Shown here one piece after another: positions 7,810 through 16,445 of a DNA stretch of 38,252 nt. Position numbers and translations under genes: made by a program. The DNA is taken from positions 1-38,252 of the forward strand of contig CALKNZ010000003.1 in the NCBI GenBank assembly GCA_938091995.1. Direction: 5' to 3'. The stretch is from an uncultured Luminiphilus sp. (GTDB lineage: Bacteria; Pseudomonadota; Gammaproteobacteria; Pseudomonadales; Halieaceae). The first letter of the stretch is position 1. Every line of letters starts with the position of its first letter. The notes below the pieces were generated by a model. It saw nothing but the letters and a program-made list of their open reading frames with translations, was not told the origin of the DNA and ran no database searches.

Positions 7810-9684
7810 ATGAGCTACCTCGGGGTTTATCAGGCTGCGCAAGATAACCCGGCAGAATTTTGGCTGGACAAGACGTCGTTGATCGAATGGGATGTTTTGC
7901 CCTCGATCGCTGTCGCTGAGAATGCAGGAGGCAGCGAGCGTTGGTTCGCCGATGGCATTATGAATACTTGCTTTAATGCTATCGACCGGCATGTACGCGA
8001 TGGTCGCGCACAACAAGCCGCTATTTATTACGACTCGCCGGTTACTGGCGCGCGGGAATGCATTACTTACGGTGACCTCCTTGAGCGCGTCGAGCGGGCG
8101 GCAGGTGGCTTGCAGCAGCTTGGGGCGGGTAAGGGTGACCGTGTGGTGATTTATATGCCTATGGTGCCAGAGGCCGTCATTGCTATGCTGGCCTGTGCAC
8201 GTATCGGCGCCATCCATAGCGTTGTATTTGGAGGCTTCGCCGCGCCAGAGCTCGCGGTGCGATTAACCGATGCCGCACCGAAGTTATTAATCACGGCTAC
8301 CTGCGGCGTAGAAGTAGACCGGGTTGTCCACTATATGCCAATTGTCGATGCAGCACTGGAACTTACCGAAGCCACAATTAACAATATTGTTGTCCTTGAT
8401 CGCCCCGAATCGCCCTTAGTTCCAAAGCCTGAACGTGATGTAACCTGGCGCGACTTTATGCAAAGTGGTGAGCCCTTAGGGTGCACGCCCGTTGCAGCAA
8501 CTGACCCTCTTTATATTTTGTACACCTCGGGAACGACGGGTAAACCCAAAGGCGTTGTCAGAGACAATGGTGGTCATGCCGTTGCACTTGCTTGGTCGAT
8601 GTCGGCAGTTTATGACGTTGCCCCCGGTGATGTTTTTTGGGCGGCAAGTGATATTGGCTGGGTGGTCGGGCATTCCTACATTGTTTATGCCCCCCTACTC
8701 ATGGGTTGCACGACGGTTTTGTATGAAGGGAAGCCTGTGAAGACGCCTGATGCTTCGGCTTTTTGGCGCCTAGTACATGATTATCGGGTTAGGGTTCTGT
8801 TTGCGGCACCTACGGCCTTTCGCGCTATCCGCAAGGAAGACCCGAAGGGTAATGGGTTGACGGGCTACAACCTCGATTGCTTAAAGGCTTTATTTTTAGC
8901 CGGCGAAAGGCTGGACCCATCAACCCTGAACTGGCTTGAATCGTTGACAGATTGTCCGGTGATCGATCATTGGTGGCAAACCGAAACCGGTTGGGCCATT
9001 GCCGGTAACCCCCTCGGTATTGAGCGGCTGGAGCCTAAGCCGGGCTCAGCAACGAAACCGCTGCCAGGTTATCAGGTGGCGATATTGGACCCCCAAGGTG
9101 TGCCACTGCCCCCCGGTGAGCACGGTGCCGTCGTGATTAAGCGCCCCTTACCACCGGCCTGTTTACCGACGCTTTGGCAAGATCATAAGCGTTTCGAGGA
9201 GGCGTACTTCGCCACCTATCCGGGTTATTACCTGACCGGCGATGGTGGCTATCTCGATGCCGATGGTTATCTTTTTATCATGGGGAGAACCGACGATGTT
9301 ATTAACGTAGCGGGGCACCGACTATCCACAGGTGAAATGGAAGAGGTAGTCGCGGCCCATAGGGCGGTCGCCGAGTGCGCTGTTGTGGGTGTTCAGGATG
9401 GCCTCAAAGGTCAGGTGCCCGTGGGTTTGGTGGTATTGAAAGATGGGGCTGAGGTGGCGCCAAAGACTCTCGAGCATGAGTTGGTTCAGCGTATGCGGGA
9501 GGCTATCGGACCTGTGGCGAGTTTCCGCCGCGTCCACGTGGTCAATCGACTGCCTAAAACACGTTCAGGGAAAATTCTTCGCAGTACATTGAGGTCCATT
9601 GCGGATGGAAGACCTTTTGCACCACCCTCTACGATAGAGGATCCTGCTGTACTGGATGAAATGATTGAGGTGTTGATGCCTTAG
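7810..9684 (+). CDS. prpE: Propionyl-CoA synthetase (propionate-CoA ligase)
   Basis: A 624-residue AMP-forming acyl-CoA synthetase that activates propionate (possibly acetate) to its CoA ester. The P-loop YTSGTTGKPKG begins at residue 238 and is followed by VVRDNGGHAVAL, a stretch characteristic of PrpE rather than Acs. Further motifs are WWQTETGW, YLTGDGGYLDADGYLFIMGRTDD and the C-terminal PKTRSGKILR, whose Lys (K588) is the usual acylation-sensitive catalytic residue. The segment LPPACLPTLW is also PrpE-like. AAGGAGAG precedes the ATG. The gene stands alone between katG (divergent) and pqqA. It could feed propionyl-CoA from odd-chain or branched substrates into central metabolism. Acs-like activity cannot be excluded. 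Confidence 0.88.
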   Translation: MSYLGVYQAAQDNPAEFWLDKTSLIEWDVLPSIAVAENAGGSERWFADGIMNTCFNAIDRHVRDGRAQQAAIYYDSPVTGARECITYGDLLERVERAAGGLQQLGAGKGDRVVIYMPMVPEAVIAMLACARIGAIHSVVFGGFAAPELAVRLTDAAPKLLITATCGVEVDRVVHYMPIVDAALELTEATINNIVVLDRPESPLVPKPERDVTWRDFMQSGEPLGCTPVAATDPLYILYTSGTTGKPKGVVRDNGGHAVALAWSMSAVYDVAPGDVFWAASDIGWVVGHSYIVYAPLLMGCTTVLYEGKPVKTPDASAFWRLVHDYRVRVLFAAPTAFRAIRKEDPKGNGLTGYNLDCLKALFLAGERLDPSTLNWLESLTDCPVIDHWWQTETGWAIAGNPLGIERLEPKPGSATKPLPGYQVAILDPQGVPLPPGEHGAVVIKRPLPPACLPTLWQDHKRFEEAYFATYPGYYLTGDGGYLDADGYLFIMGRTDDVINVAGHRLSTGEMEEVVAAHRAVAECAVVGVQDGLKGQVPVGLVVLKDGAEVAPKTLEHELVQRMREAIGPVASFRRVHVVNRLPKTRSGKILRSTLRSIADGRPFAPPSTIEDPAVLDEMIEVLMP

Positions 9685-9859
9685 CCAAGCAGTTTGAACG
9701 GCCTCTCCAGCCCATCATGGGTCTTACGGGCGCAATAATAGTGGTCGTAGAATGGCGTTGGGCAGTTTGTGCGCTCGTGAGCATCTTATCCGGTTGATCT
9801 GAATGGCTGGTGCCTGAGAGCGCAAGGTAATGATCTCGATGATGTCATTTTGATGGCGG

Positions 9860-9889
9860 TTGGCGGTGATAGCAAAACGGCGCTATAGT
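9860..9889 (+). promoter_or_regulatory. Candidate sigma70 promoter for pqqA
   Basis: TTGGCG and TATAGT separated by 18 bases, ending 44 bases before the pqqA ATG. The -10 is a 5/6 match. It lies in the 249-bp gap after prpE, which holds no other recognisable gene. Confidence 0.4.
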
Positions 9890-9933
9890 GTTGCAGCAGA
9901 AAGATAGTGCTGTTTAATTTGAGGAGTAGAAAC

Positions 9934-10005
9934 ATGTGGACCAAGCCTGAGTTTGTAGATTTGCGAGTTGGCTTCGAAGTGACTATGTATTTTAGCGTCC
10001 GCTAA
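9934..10005 (+). CDS. pqqA: PQQ precursor peptide PqqA
   Basis: A 23-codon gene encoding the ribosomally made precursor of pyrroloquinoline quinone. The peptide begins [20 protein letters not shown] and ends SVR. It carries the invariant Glu-x-x-x-Tyr pair (E15, Y19), whose side chains are cross-linked by PqqE to build the cofactor, and it matches the family in length (22-24 residues) and in the opening MW-KP-F-DLR pattern. GAGGAG lies 7 bases before the ATG. pqqB starts 66 bases downstream, with a hairpin between that may let pqqA be expressed above the rest of the operon. Confidence 0.96.
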   Translation: MWTKPEFVDLRVGFEVTMYFSVR

Positions 10006-10010
10006 TGCAT

Positions 10011-10031
10011 GCTGGGCTGCTGACACCCAGC
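10011..10031 (+). promoter_or_regulatory. Hairpin between pqqA and pqqB
   Basis: GCTGGG and CCCAGC form a 6-bp stem around a 9-base loop, five bases after the pqqA stop, with a short TTTT at 10040-10043. It resembles a weak attenuator or RNA-stabilising structure. A role in raising pqqA mRNA relative to the downstream genes is inference. Confidence 0.35.
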
Positions 10032-10071
10032 GGCCCCATCTTTTCGAACCCGTATTCCGAGGTGTGGCAAG

Positions 10072-11040
10072 TTGAAAGTTAGAATACTGGGATCGGCAGC
10101 GGGGGGAGGTTTTCCCCAATGGAATTGTAATTGTCATAACTGCTCTGGCGTTCGTTCGGGCAGCCTTGTAGCAACCCCGAGAACCCAATCTTCCATTGCC
10201 ATCTCCATGGACGGTGTTGGCTGGGTTTTGTTTAATGCATCCCCAGATTTACGCAGCCAGCTCGAGTCGGCGCCTCCCTTGCAACCTCGTGCGGGGTTGA
10301 GAGACACCGGTATTCGCGGGATTGTTTTGGCGGATAGCCAAATTGACCACACCACGGGCATTCTGATGCTCCGAGAAGGCTGCCCTTTGCAGATTTACTG
10401 CACCGATATGGTCGCAGAAGACCTGTCGACCGGGTTTCCTATATTTCGCATGCTTGAGAGCTGGGATGGCGGTGTTGAGCACCACGAGGTGCCGACTGAC
10501 GGCTCTTCTTTTACCGTGGAAGGCGTCGAAGGCTTGCAGCTGACCGCAGTAGTTCTCGATGGCAAAGCACCGCCATACTCACCTCACCGTCACGATCCTC
10601 ATCGAGGCGATAACGTCGGTTATTGGGTGACTGACACTGTCGCGGGAACTTCACTGCTCTATGCTCCAGGTTTGGGGCAGATGACGCCTGAGTTGGTGGC
10701 CCTGATGAAAACGACCGATCTAGTAATGGTTGACGGCACGTTTTGGTGTGAAGACGAAATGGCGCGGGCGGGGGTGGGTACCAAGCTAGCAAGCCAAATG
10801 GGGCATCTGCCACAAAGTGGTGATGACGGTATGCTGGCCTGGCTGAAAACCGTTGAGCGACCCAGAAAAATGCTAATTCACATTAACAACACTAATCCCA
10901 TTCTGATTGAAGATTCCCCAGAGCGGGCTGAAGTTGAAGCCCAAGGTATAGAAGTTGCGGTCGACGGACTTGAATTTGATGTTGAGCCTAGGAGCGGTGA
11001 ACCCGTAACAGGAGGCGTTGCCGGCGATGTCGCATCCTGA
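10072..11040 (+). CDS. pqqB: PQQ biosynthesis protein PqqB
   Basis: A 322-residue metallo-beta-lactamase-fold protein of the PqqB family, which acts on the cross-linked Glu-Tyr intermediate (a hydroxylase role has been reported) and was earlier thought to be a carrier. The family N-terminus [19 protein letters not shown] is followed by the Cys cluster NCNCHNC and by [17 protein letters not shown] and [14 protein letters not shown]. The start is a TTG: GAGGTG lies 7 bases upstream, and no other in-frame start keeps the conserved N-terminus. The C-terminus, about 20 residues past the usual end, overlaps the pqqC start by 14 bases, suggesting coupled translation. Confidence 0.95.
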   Translation: MKVRILGSAAGGGFPQWNCNCHNCSGVRSGSLVATPRTQSSIAISMDGVGWVLFNASPDLRSQLESAPPLQPRAGLRDTGIRGIVLADSQIDHTTGILMLREGCPLQIYCTDMVAEDLSTGFPIFRMLESWDGGVEHHEVPTDGSSFTVEGVEGLQLTAVVLDGKAPPYSPHRHDPHRGDNVGYWVTDTVAGTSLLYAPGLGQMTPELVALMKTTDLVMVDGTFWCEDEMARAGVGTKLASQMGHLPQSGDDGMLAWLKTVERPRKMLIHINNTNPILIEDSPERAEVEAQGIEVAVDGLEFDVEPRSGEPVTGGVAGDVAS

Positions 11041-11803
11041 GAGCCCCGCCTTGGGAGATTCTGAGCGACGACCACTCAGTCGTGCTGAATTTGAAGCGCG
11101 TTTGCGTGCCAAGAGTTCGCGTTATCACATTCATCATCCCTTCCATAAAGCAATGTACGCAGGCGAGTTAACCCCCCAGCAAATCCGTGGGTGGGTAGCC
11201 AATCGCTTTTACTATCAAATTATGATTCCTCAGAAAGACGCCGCCATTCTGGCTAACTGCTCTGATCGTGAGACTCGCGTGAAGTGGATACAGCGCATAC
11301 TTGACCATGACGGAGCCGATGGTGATGAGGGCGGTATTGAGGCTTGGTTGGAATTGGCCGAAGCGGTAGGACTGCAGCGCGAGGAAGTTATCGACCTTCG
11401 CTACGTTTTACCCGGGGTGCGTTTTGCCGTTGATGCCTACGTCAATTTTGCACGCCGCGCGACCTGGCAAGAAGCCGCATGTTCGTCTCTCACCGAGATG
11501 TTTGCGCCAGAAATCCATAAGTCTCGACTGAACTCGTGGCCCCAGCATTACAGCTGGATTGATCAGAGCGGCTTAAACTACTTTCGAAAACGCTTGGGCG
11601 AGGCGCGGCGCGATGTTGAGCATGGCCTTAACGTTACTCTTGATCATTTTAAGTACCGTGACCAGCAGGAGGCAGCGCTGGGCATTTTGCAGTTCAAGCT
11701 CGATATCTTGTGGACAATGCTAGACGCGATGTCCATGGCCTATGTGCACGACGCGCCTCCTTATCACAGCTGTGATAATGGCAGCCATTTAATACCCGCT
11801 TAG
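11027..11803 (+). CDS. pqqC: Pyrroloquinoline-quinone synthase PqqC
   Basis: A 258-residue cofactor-free oxidase that performs the last ring closure and eight-electron oxidation giving PQQ. Family hallmarks are [67 protein letters not shown] and the C-terminal [13 protein letters not shown]. The ATG at 11027 is 11 bases after AGGAGG (11010-11015). An in-frame TTG at 11018 is only 2 bases from it and is less likely. The start lies inside the end of pqqB. Length matches the family (about 250). Confidence 0.96.
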   Translation: MSHPESPALGDSERRPLSRAEFEARLRAKSSRYHIHHPFHKAMYAGELTPQQIRGWVANRFYYQIMIPQKDAAILANCSDRETRVKWIQRILDHDGADGDEGGIEAWLELAEAVGLQREEVIDLRYVLPGVRFAVDAYVNFARRATWQEAACSSLTEMFAPEIHKSRLNSWPQHYSWIDQSGLNYFRKRLGEARRDVEHGLNVTLDHFKYRDQQEAALGILQFKLDILWTMLDAMSMAYVHDAPPYHSCDNGSHLIPA

Positions 11804-11831
11804 TACCACCTTTCGGAGCCGTGTTTAAGCA

Positions 11832-12104
11832 ATGATCGACCCTGTCTCAATACCGCAACTCAATAAACACTTTCGTTTGCAGTGGGAGGAGGCGCAAGAC
11901 TGTTTTGTGCTGCTTTATCCAGAGGGTATGGTGAAGCTCAACGAGAGTGCTGGGCTGATTCTAAGCTGTGTCGATGGTGTAAAGACCGTAGAGGCTATTA
12001 TTGCCGAGCTCAGCGAGCGGTTTCCTCAGGTTGAAGGCATCGCTTTAGACATTGAGGAATTCATGACCACAGCCAGTGCCCAGCACTGGGTCGCGTTTTC
12101 CTGA
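11832..12104 (+). CDS. pqqD: PqqA-binding chaperone PqqD
   Basis: A 90-residue peptide chaperone that binds PqqA and presents it to PqqE. It shows the family pattern: [33 protein letters not shown], with the conserved LNESA turn, and a following winged-helix part ([18 protein letters not shown]). Length is typical. It is 28 bases after pqqC and 9 bases before pqqE, so it is clearly in the same operon. Confidence 0.95.
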   Translation: MIDPVSIPQLNKHFRLQWEEAQDCFVLLYPEGMVKLNESAGLILSCVDGVKTVEAIIAELSERFPQVEGIALDIEEFMTTASAQHWVAFS

Positions 12105-12113
12105 GCTTGTAGC

Positions 12114-13241
12114 ATGACGTCTCCCCCAGCGACTTCACCACCGTTGTGGCTTTTGGCTGAGCTCACCTACCGCTGTCCGCTGCAATGTCCCTACTGTTCC
12201 AACCCGGTAGAGCTCGCTTCGGCTGGGACTGAATTAAACACCGATGATTGGTTTCGCGTGATGCAGCAGGCACGCAAGATGGGCGCGGCCCAGTTGGGCT
12301 TTTCCGGCGGTGAGCCTTTAGTGCGACAAGATTTGGAGTTACTGGTAGCAGAGGCTCGCCGATTGGGCTTTTACAGTAATTTAATAACGTCGGGAGTCGG
12401 TCTGACTGGCGACCGGGTCGGTGCTCTGCGAGAGGCAGGCCTAGACCATATACAAATTAGTTTTCAATCAACAGACAGTGATATCAGCGAGCTATTATCG
12501 GGAAGTCGAAAGGCTTTCGCCCACAAACTGGCGATGGCCGAGGCGGTAAAGTCAGCGGGCTATCCCATGGTGCTGAACTTCGTATTACATCGACATAATA
12601 TTGATCAGATTGAACAAATTATTGATCTGTCGCATCAGCTGGGCGCTGACTACGTTGAATTAGCCAATGCTCAATATCACGGGTGGGCGTTGCTGAATCG
12701 TGACGACCTTATGCCGACTAAAGAGCAGCTCGATCGTGCCGAAAAGATAACCAATGCCTGGCGCGAAGCCCACCCCGATGGCATGCGATTATTTTTCGTC
12801 GTGCCTGATTATTACGAAGAGCGGCCAAAGCCTTGTATGAATGGTTGGGCGAAAATGTTCTTGGCGATTGCCCCTGATGGGTTGGCGCTGCCTTGTCATA
12901 GTGCCAGAAGCTTGCCGTTAGACTTTCCAAATGTTCGCGATCACGATATCTCTGCGATTTGGAACGATTCAGCTGCGTTTAATGCCTACCGTGGCTTTGA
13001 TTGGATGCAGGAGCCCTGTCGCAGTTGCCCGGAAAAAGAGCAGGATTTTGGCGGTTGCCGATGTCAGGCTTTTGCCCTGACCGGAGACGCATCCCAAGCT
13101 GACCCGGTTTGCACCAAGTCCGATCAGCGGAATCAGATTGATGCTGCGCTTACCGCGGCGAATTGTCACAATGCGGTCAGTGCCACCATGCAATACAGAT
13201 CTTGGTCAGCCTCTCAAAACATTATAGCCAGCACCCCGTGA
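12114..13241 (+). CDS. pqqE: PqqA peptide cyclase PqqE (radical SAM)
   Basis: A 375-residue radical SAM/SPASM enzyme that forms the carbon-carbon bond between Glu and Tyr of PqqA. The SAM-cluster motif CPLQCPYC gives C21, C25 and C28. SGGEPLVR is the SAM-contacting segment. C-terminal auxiliary-cluster Cys are in [31 protein letters not shown] and DPVC. The last about 40 residues after those Cys are less conserved. It is the final gene of pqqABCDE in this window. No pqqF-type peptidase is present here, so the PqqA-processing protease must be encoded elsewhere. Confidence 0.96.
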   Translation: MTSPPATSPPLWLLAELTYRCPLQCPYCSNPVELASAGTELNTDDWFRVMQQARKMGAAQLGFSGGEPLVRQDLELLVAEARRLGFYSNLITSGVGLTGDRVGALREAGLDHIQISFQSTDSDISELLSGSRKAFAHKLAMAEAVKSAGYPMVLNFVLHRHNIDQIEQIIDLSHQLGADYVELANAQYHGWALLNRDDLMPTKEQLDRAEKITNAWREAHPDGMRLFFVVPDYYEERPKPCMNGWAKMFLAIAPDGLALPCHSARSLPLDFPNVRDHDISAIWNDSAAFNAYRGFDWMQEPCRSCPEKEQDFGGCRCQAFALTGDASQADPVCTKSDQRNQIDAALTAANCHNAVSATMQYRSWSASQNIIASTP

Positions 13242-13418
13242 TGCTCTGTGCTTAGCGGTGCCACTCAAAACGAGCTGGCTAAGGTCTTGAGGTAGCGCCC
13301 GGTTCTGCAAAAAGAGCGCTGCGACCGATTGGTTGGCCTCGATAGAAGGGCCTTGGTGCTCGTTCACTTTAATCTCCGCCCTTGATAATCAGGCTCTTGG
13401 CTTAATCTTTGAGACACC

Positions 13419-13442
13419 CACCAACACCAACACCAACACCAA
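13419..13442. repeat. Four perfect tandem copies of CACCAA
   Basis: The hexamer CACCAA is repeated four times without mismatch, just beyond the stop codon of the ABC permease gene, in the 207-bp gap between two convergent operons. No other feature is seen in that gap. Slippage could vary the copy number without affecting a protein. Confidence 0.85.
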
Positions 13443-13448
13443 CCCAGA

Positions 13449-14258
13449 TCAGCCACCTCTGGGTCGCCCGGAATAAAGCATTCGCCTCGCGGGATCGAAG
13501 CCCAATACAGCGCCAACAGTGAGGGCCGTGCCTGCTGCCAGATTGACCAGCAGTGCAAGGGTGTTTAGGTCTAGGTAGAGCGCATGGCGAATAAGTTCCA
13601 CGACGTAGGTAAATGGATTAATGACGCAGGCCCAGTAAACCCATGTGTTGGCGTCTTGCATAAAGTTAAGGGGGTAAAGTGCAGGTGAAAGAAAGAATAA
13701 CGGGAAAACCACAAAGTTCATGACGCCGGCAAAATTTTCCAGCTGCTCAATCAGCGATGCCAATAATAAACCTAGGGCCCCCAAGATAAACGCGCCCATT
13801 AAAATAGCGGGTAGTGCGGTTAAGTAGCCCAGCGCTGGTGGCGCCACGTCAAAAAAGAAAGCGACGATTAAAAAGGCGTAAACCTGCAGCAAGGATGTCA
13901 GCGCTATGGCGAGCAGCTTGCAAAAAAGTAAATAGCTGCGTGGCAGTGGACTGGTGAGCAGTATTCGCATGCTCCCCATTTCGCGGTCATAAACCATAGA
14001 CAGCGAACTTTGCATACTGTTGAAAAGAATGATCATGCCGATGAGCCCCGGCGCGATATAAACCTCATAATTCACCGGGCTACCGTAAAGCGCAATGACC
14101 TGCTCATCCAAAGTGCCTCTGAAACCTGCGGCAAAAACTGCGAGCCACAGTAAGGGCCTAACCAGTGCACTGATAAAGCGGGTGCGCTGCTGCACTGACC
14201 GTTGAAGCTCACGTTTGAGCACACCCCAGAAACAAAAAAGATAGGCAGAATTTTTCAT
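13449..14258 (-). CDS. ABC-2 type permease, PQQ/alcohol-dehydrogenase-associated (PedC-like)
   Basis: A 269-residue ABC-2 family membrane permease with about six transmembrane helices. The opening MKNSAYLFCFWGVLKRELQR, the segment APGLIGMIILFNSMQSS and VYDREMGSMRILLTSPLPR are typical of the permease subfamily linked to PQQ-dependent alcohol oxidation (PedC type). The start at 14258 overlaps the upstream ATPase stop in the form ATGA, so translation is coupled; a longer frame to 14417 only runs antiparallel through the ATPase gene in another frame. The pair is convergent with pqqABCDE. Its cargo is unknown; export of a compound tied to periplasmic alcohol oxidation is an inference. Confidence 0.87.
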   Translation of the reverse strand: MKNSAYLFCFWGVLKRELQRSVQQRTRFISALVRPLLWLAVFAAGFRGTLDEQVIALYGSPVNYEVYIAPGLIGMIILFNSMQSSLSMVYDREMGSMRILLTSPLPRSYLLFCKLLAIALTSLLQVYAFLIVAFFFDVAPPALGYLTALPAILMGAFILGALGLLLASLIEQLENFAGVMNFVVFPLFFLSPALYPLNFMQDANTWVYWACVINPFTYVVELIRHALYLDLNTLALLVNLAAGTALTVGAVLGFDPARRMLYSGRPRGG

Positions 14259-14986
14259 GAGCGAGCCGTCGACAGGCTCAGTAGCAGATTGTTGGCATCG
14301 CTGACTCCAGCCTTTGTTATCAAGTCGGCAAGTTGGCCTTGGGCGTGAACTGCACCTTGGTTGAGTAGAATCACCGAGTCGTCGCCTTGCAGTTCTTCTG
14401 TTGTGTGGGTGGTCCATACAACTGCGAGTCCCTGGGTTTCTATCAACGCTCTGATATGACGTTGGAGGTGAATTCTACTTTCGAAGTCCAGCCCTGCAGT
14501 GGCTTCATCAAGCAATAAGAGTCGAGGTTTGTGCAGCAGTGCTCGGGCTATTTCTACCCGACGACGATGTCCGCCGTTTAATCTGCGTACGCGTTCGTGC
14601 CTTCGGTCCCAGAGCTGGAGGCGCTCTAACTCCTCCTGCGCTCTGGCAATTATGTGGCTAGGAGACATGCCTTGGATGGCGCCATGGTACTGGAGGTTTT
14701 GCAATACTGAGAGGTCGAGGTCTAGGGTGGGTTCCTGAAATACAATGCCCAGGGTTGCCAGCGCCGCGGCAGGTGATCGCTGCAGGTCGTGGCCGAATAG
14801 CTGCACGCTGCCAGATGACGCCCTTATGAGTCGTGTGAGCACCGAAAACAGGGTTGTTTTGCCCGCGCCATTAGCTCCCAGTAAGCCCACAAAACTGCCT
14901 TGACCTACGGTAAAGGTGACATTTTTTAGCACCTCACGGTCGGCATAACGATGGCTCAGGGCCTGAATATTGGCGGCAAATTGCAA
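14255..14986 (-). CDS. ABC transporter ATP-binding protein, PQQ-associated
   Basis: A 243-residue ABC ATPase. Walker A is GANGAGKTT, Q-loop FQEPTLD, Walker B LLLLDEA, D-loop AGLD, H-loop TTHTTEE. The signature motif is unusual: LNGGHRRRVEIARALLH replaces LSGGQ-type sequence, as in the ATPase subfamily found in PQQ-dependent alcohol dehydrogenase systems. The start appears to be TTG at 14986; no upstream ATG fits and the family N-terminus (IQALSHRYADREVL) begins soon after. It overlaps its permease by 4 bases. The gene is divergent from the acyl-CoA dehydrogenase operon, so both may respond to the same intergenic control elements. Confidence 0.9.
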   Translation of the reverse strand: MQFAANIQALSHRYADREVLKNVTFTVGQGSFVGLLGANGAGKTTLFSVLTRLIRASSGSVQLFGHDLQRSPAAALATLGIVFQEPTLDLDLSVLQNLQYHGAIQGMSPSHIIARAQEELERLQLWDRRHERVRRLNGGHRRRVEIARALLHKPRLLLLDEATAGLDFESRIHLQRHIRALIETQGLAVVWTTHTTEELQGDDSVILLNQGAVHAQGQLADLITKAGVSDANNLLLSLSTARS

Positions 14987-15029
14987 AGCCTATACACCCT
15001 GCTAAGGAGAGCGCATTACGCTAACATAC

Positions 15030-15058
15030 TTGAACGTAAAGAAAACATACGCTATGTT
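15030..15058 (+). promoter_or_regulatory. Candidate sigma70 promoter overlapped by a palindromic operator
   Basis: TTGAAC and TATGTT separated by 17 bases, about 65 bases before the acyl-CoA dehydrogenase ATG. The perfect inverted repeat AACATA-CGC-TATGTT (15044-15058) covers the -10 hexamer. AACATAC also occurs at 15023-15029, exactly 21 bp (two helical turns) before its copy at 15044-15050. This arrangement suits a repressor such as a TetR-type fatty-acid regulator. No regulator gene is in view. Confidence 0.5.
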
Positions 15059-15124
15059 CAAATTCTGCTCCCGTCATGTTTCAGTCTCCTAAAGTCGACA
15101 AGACCACCGAAAAAGGAAATCACC

Positions 15125-16381
15125 ATGGATCTTGGTATATCGGATCGTATTGCCCCAACCCTTGAGGCTGTCAGTCAATATTTGATTGAGCATGTTATGC
15201 CCTTCGAGGCTGAATTTTATGCTGAAGTCCGTAAGGGCAGCCCTTGGGAGGCCACAGCACGGCAGAATGAAATTCTGGAAACAATGAAGGCAGGTGCTCG
15301 GGAACGTGGCTTGTGGAACTTCTTTTTAACCGGCCAGGGTGAGCACGGCTCGGGATTGAATACGGTGGAATACGCTTATCTCGCCGAAGAAATGGGCAAG
15401 TCCCATTTGGGCGCTGAGGTATTTAACTGCTCAGCACCCGATACCGGCAATATGGAAGTCATACACAAATATGGCAGTGAGGCGCAAAAAGCGCAGTGGC
15501 TTGAGCCTTTAATGCGGGGTGAAATTCGCTCATGTTTTGGCATGACCGAACCCGGAGTTGCCTCTTCCGATGCCACCAATATTTGCACTTCAGCGGTTTT
15601 AGAAGGCGATGAGTGGGTCATTAATGGCGAAAAGCACTGGACCTCAGGTGCGGGGGATGAGCGCTGTAAGGTCATGATCTGTATGGTTAAAACCAGTCCA
15701 GATGCGGCAAAGCACAAGCAGCAAAGCCAGATCTTGATTCCCATGGACGCTCCCGGCGTCGAAATTTTGCGTCATTTGACGGTCTTCAATATGGATGACG
15801 CGCCTCATGGGCATATGCATGTAAAGCTCAACAATGTTCGCGTGCCTAAAGACAATATGATTTTAGGTGAAGGGCGAGGCTTCGAGATATCTCAAGGTCG
15901 ATTAGGTCCAGGGCGTATCCATCACTGCATGCGCTCGATCGGTGCGGCTGAACGTGCACTGCAAATGTTGTGTGAACGCGCCACAACTCGGGAAGCGTTT
16001 GGCCGACCCTTAGCCAAGCTGGGCGGCAACGTTGATGTTATTGCCAACGCTCGTATGGGTATTGAACAAGCACGTCTACTAACTCTGAAGACGGCCTGGA
16101 TGATGGATAACGTGGACGCAAAGGAAGCGCGAATCTGGATTTCAATGATCAAGACAGTGGTTCCTAACATGACGCTGAAGGTTGTCGACGATGCCATTCA
16201 AATGCACGGTGGGTTGGGCGTCTCCCAGGACTTTCCCCTTGCCGCTATGTGGGCGGGACAACGAACCCTGCGGCTTGCTGATGGTCCCGATGAGGTACAC
16301 CGCATGGTGGTTGGACGTCATGAGCTCAAAAAGTATTCACAAAACGCCTCAGAACCCAAAGCCACTTTCCGCGACGGCTAA
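15125..16381 (+). CDS. Acyl-CoA dehydrogenase (ACAD10/11-like)
   Basis: A 418-residue FAD enzyme that introduces the alpha,beta double bond into an acyl-CoA, first step of a beta-oxidation round. Recognisable parts are CFGMTEPGVASSDATNI (FAD/substrate loop), EWVINGEKHWTSGAG, and the C-terminal MHGGLGVSQDFPLAAMWAGQ followed by LADGPDEVHRMVVGR, which carries the presumed acidic catalytic base and is typical of the ACAD10/11-like group. The start at 15125 has AAGGAAA upstream; an open frame to 14951 adds a poorly conserved extension. First gene of a seven-gene operon. Chain length and branching preference are unknown. Confidence 0.92.
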   Translation: MDLGISDRIAPTLEAVSQYLIEHVMPFEAEFYAEVRKGSPWEATARQNEILETMKAGARERGLWNFFLTGQGEHGSGLNTVEYAYLAEEMGKSHLGAEVFNCSAPDTGNMEVIHKYGSEAQKAQWLEPLMRGEIRSCFGMTEPGVASSDATNICTSAVLEGDEWVINGEKHWTSGAGDERCKVMICMVKTSPDAAKHKQQSQILIPMDAPGVEILRHLTVFNMDDAPHGHMHVKLNNVRVPKDNMILGEGRGFEISQGRLGPGRIHHCMRSIGAAERALQMLCERATTREAFGRPLAKLGGNVDVIANARMGIEQARLLTLKTAWMMDNVDAKEARIWISMIKTVVPNMTLKVVDDAIQMHGGLGVSQDFPLAAMWAGQRTLRLADGPDEVHRMVVGRHELKKYSQNASEPKATFRDG

Positions 16382-16445
16382 TCCACGGATTCAAAACCAG
16401 AGGCAAAAACAGCAACAGCAACGGACTAGATTAAGGAGTAAGAGC

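Noticed and set aside
13364-13558. 64-codon minus-strand frame with alternating Trp-Cys
   Set aside because: The Trp-Cys run is produced by the CACCAA tandem repeat; the frame overlaps the permease gene and has no homology.
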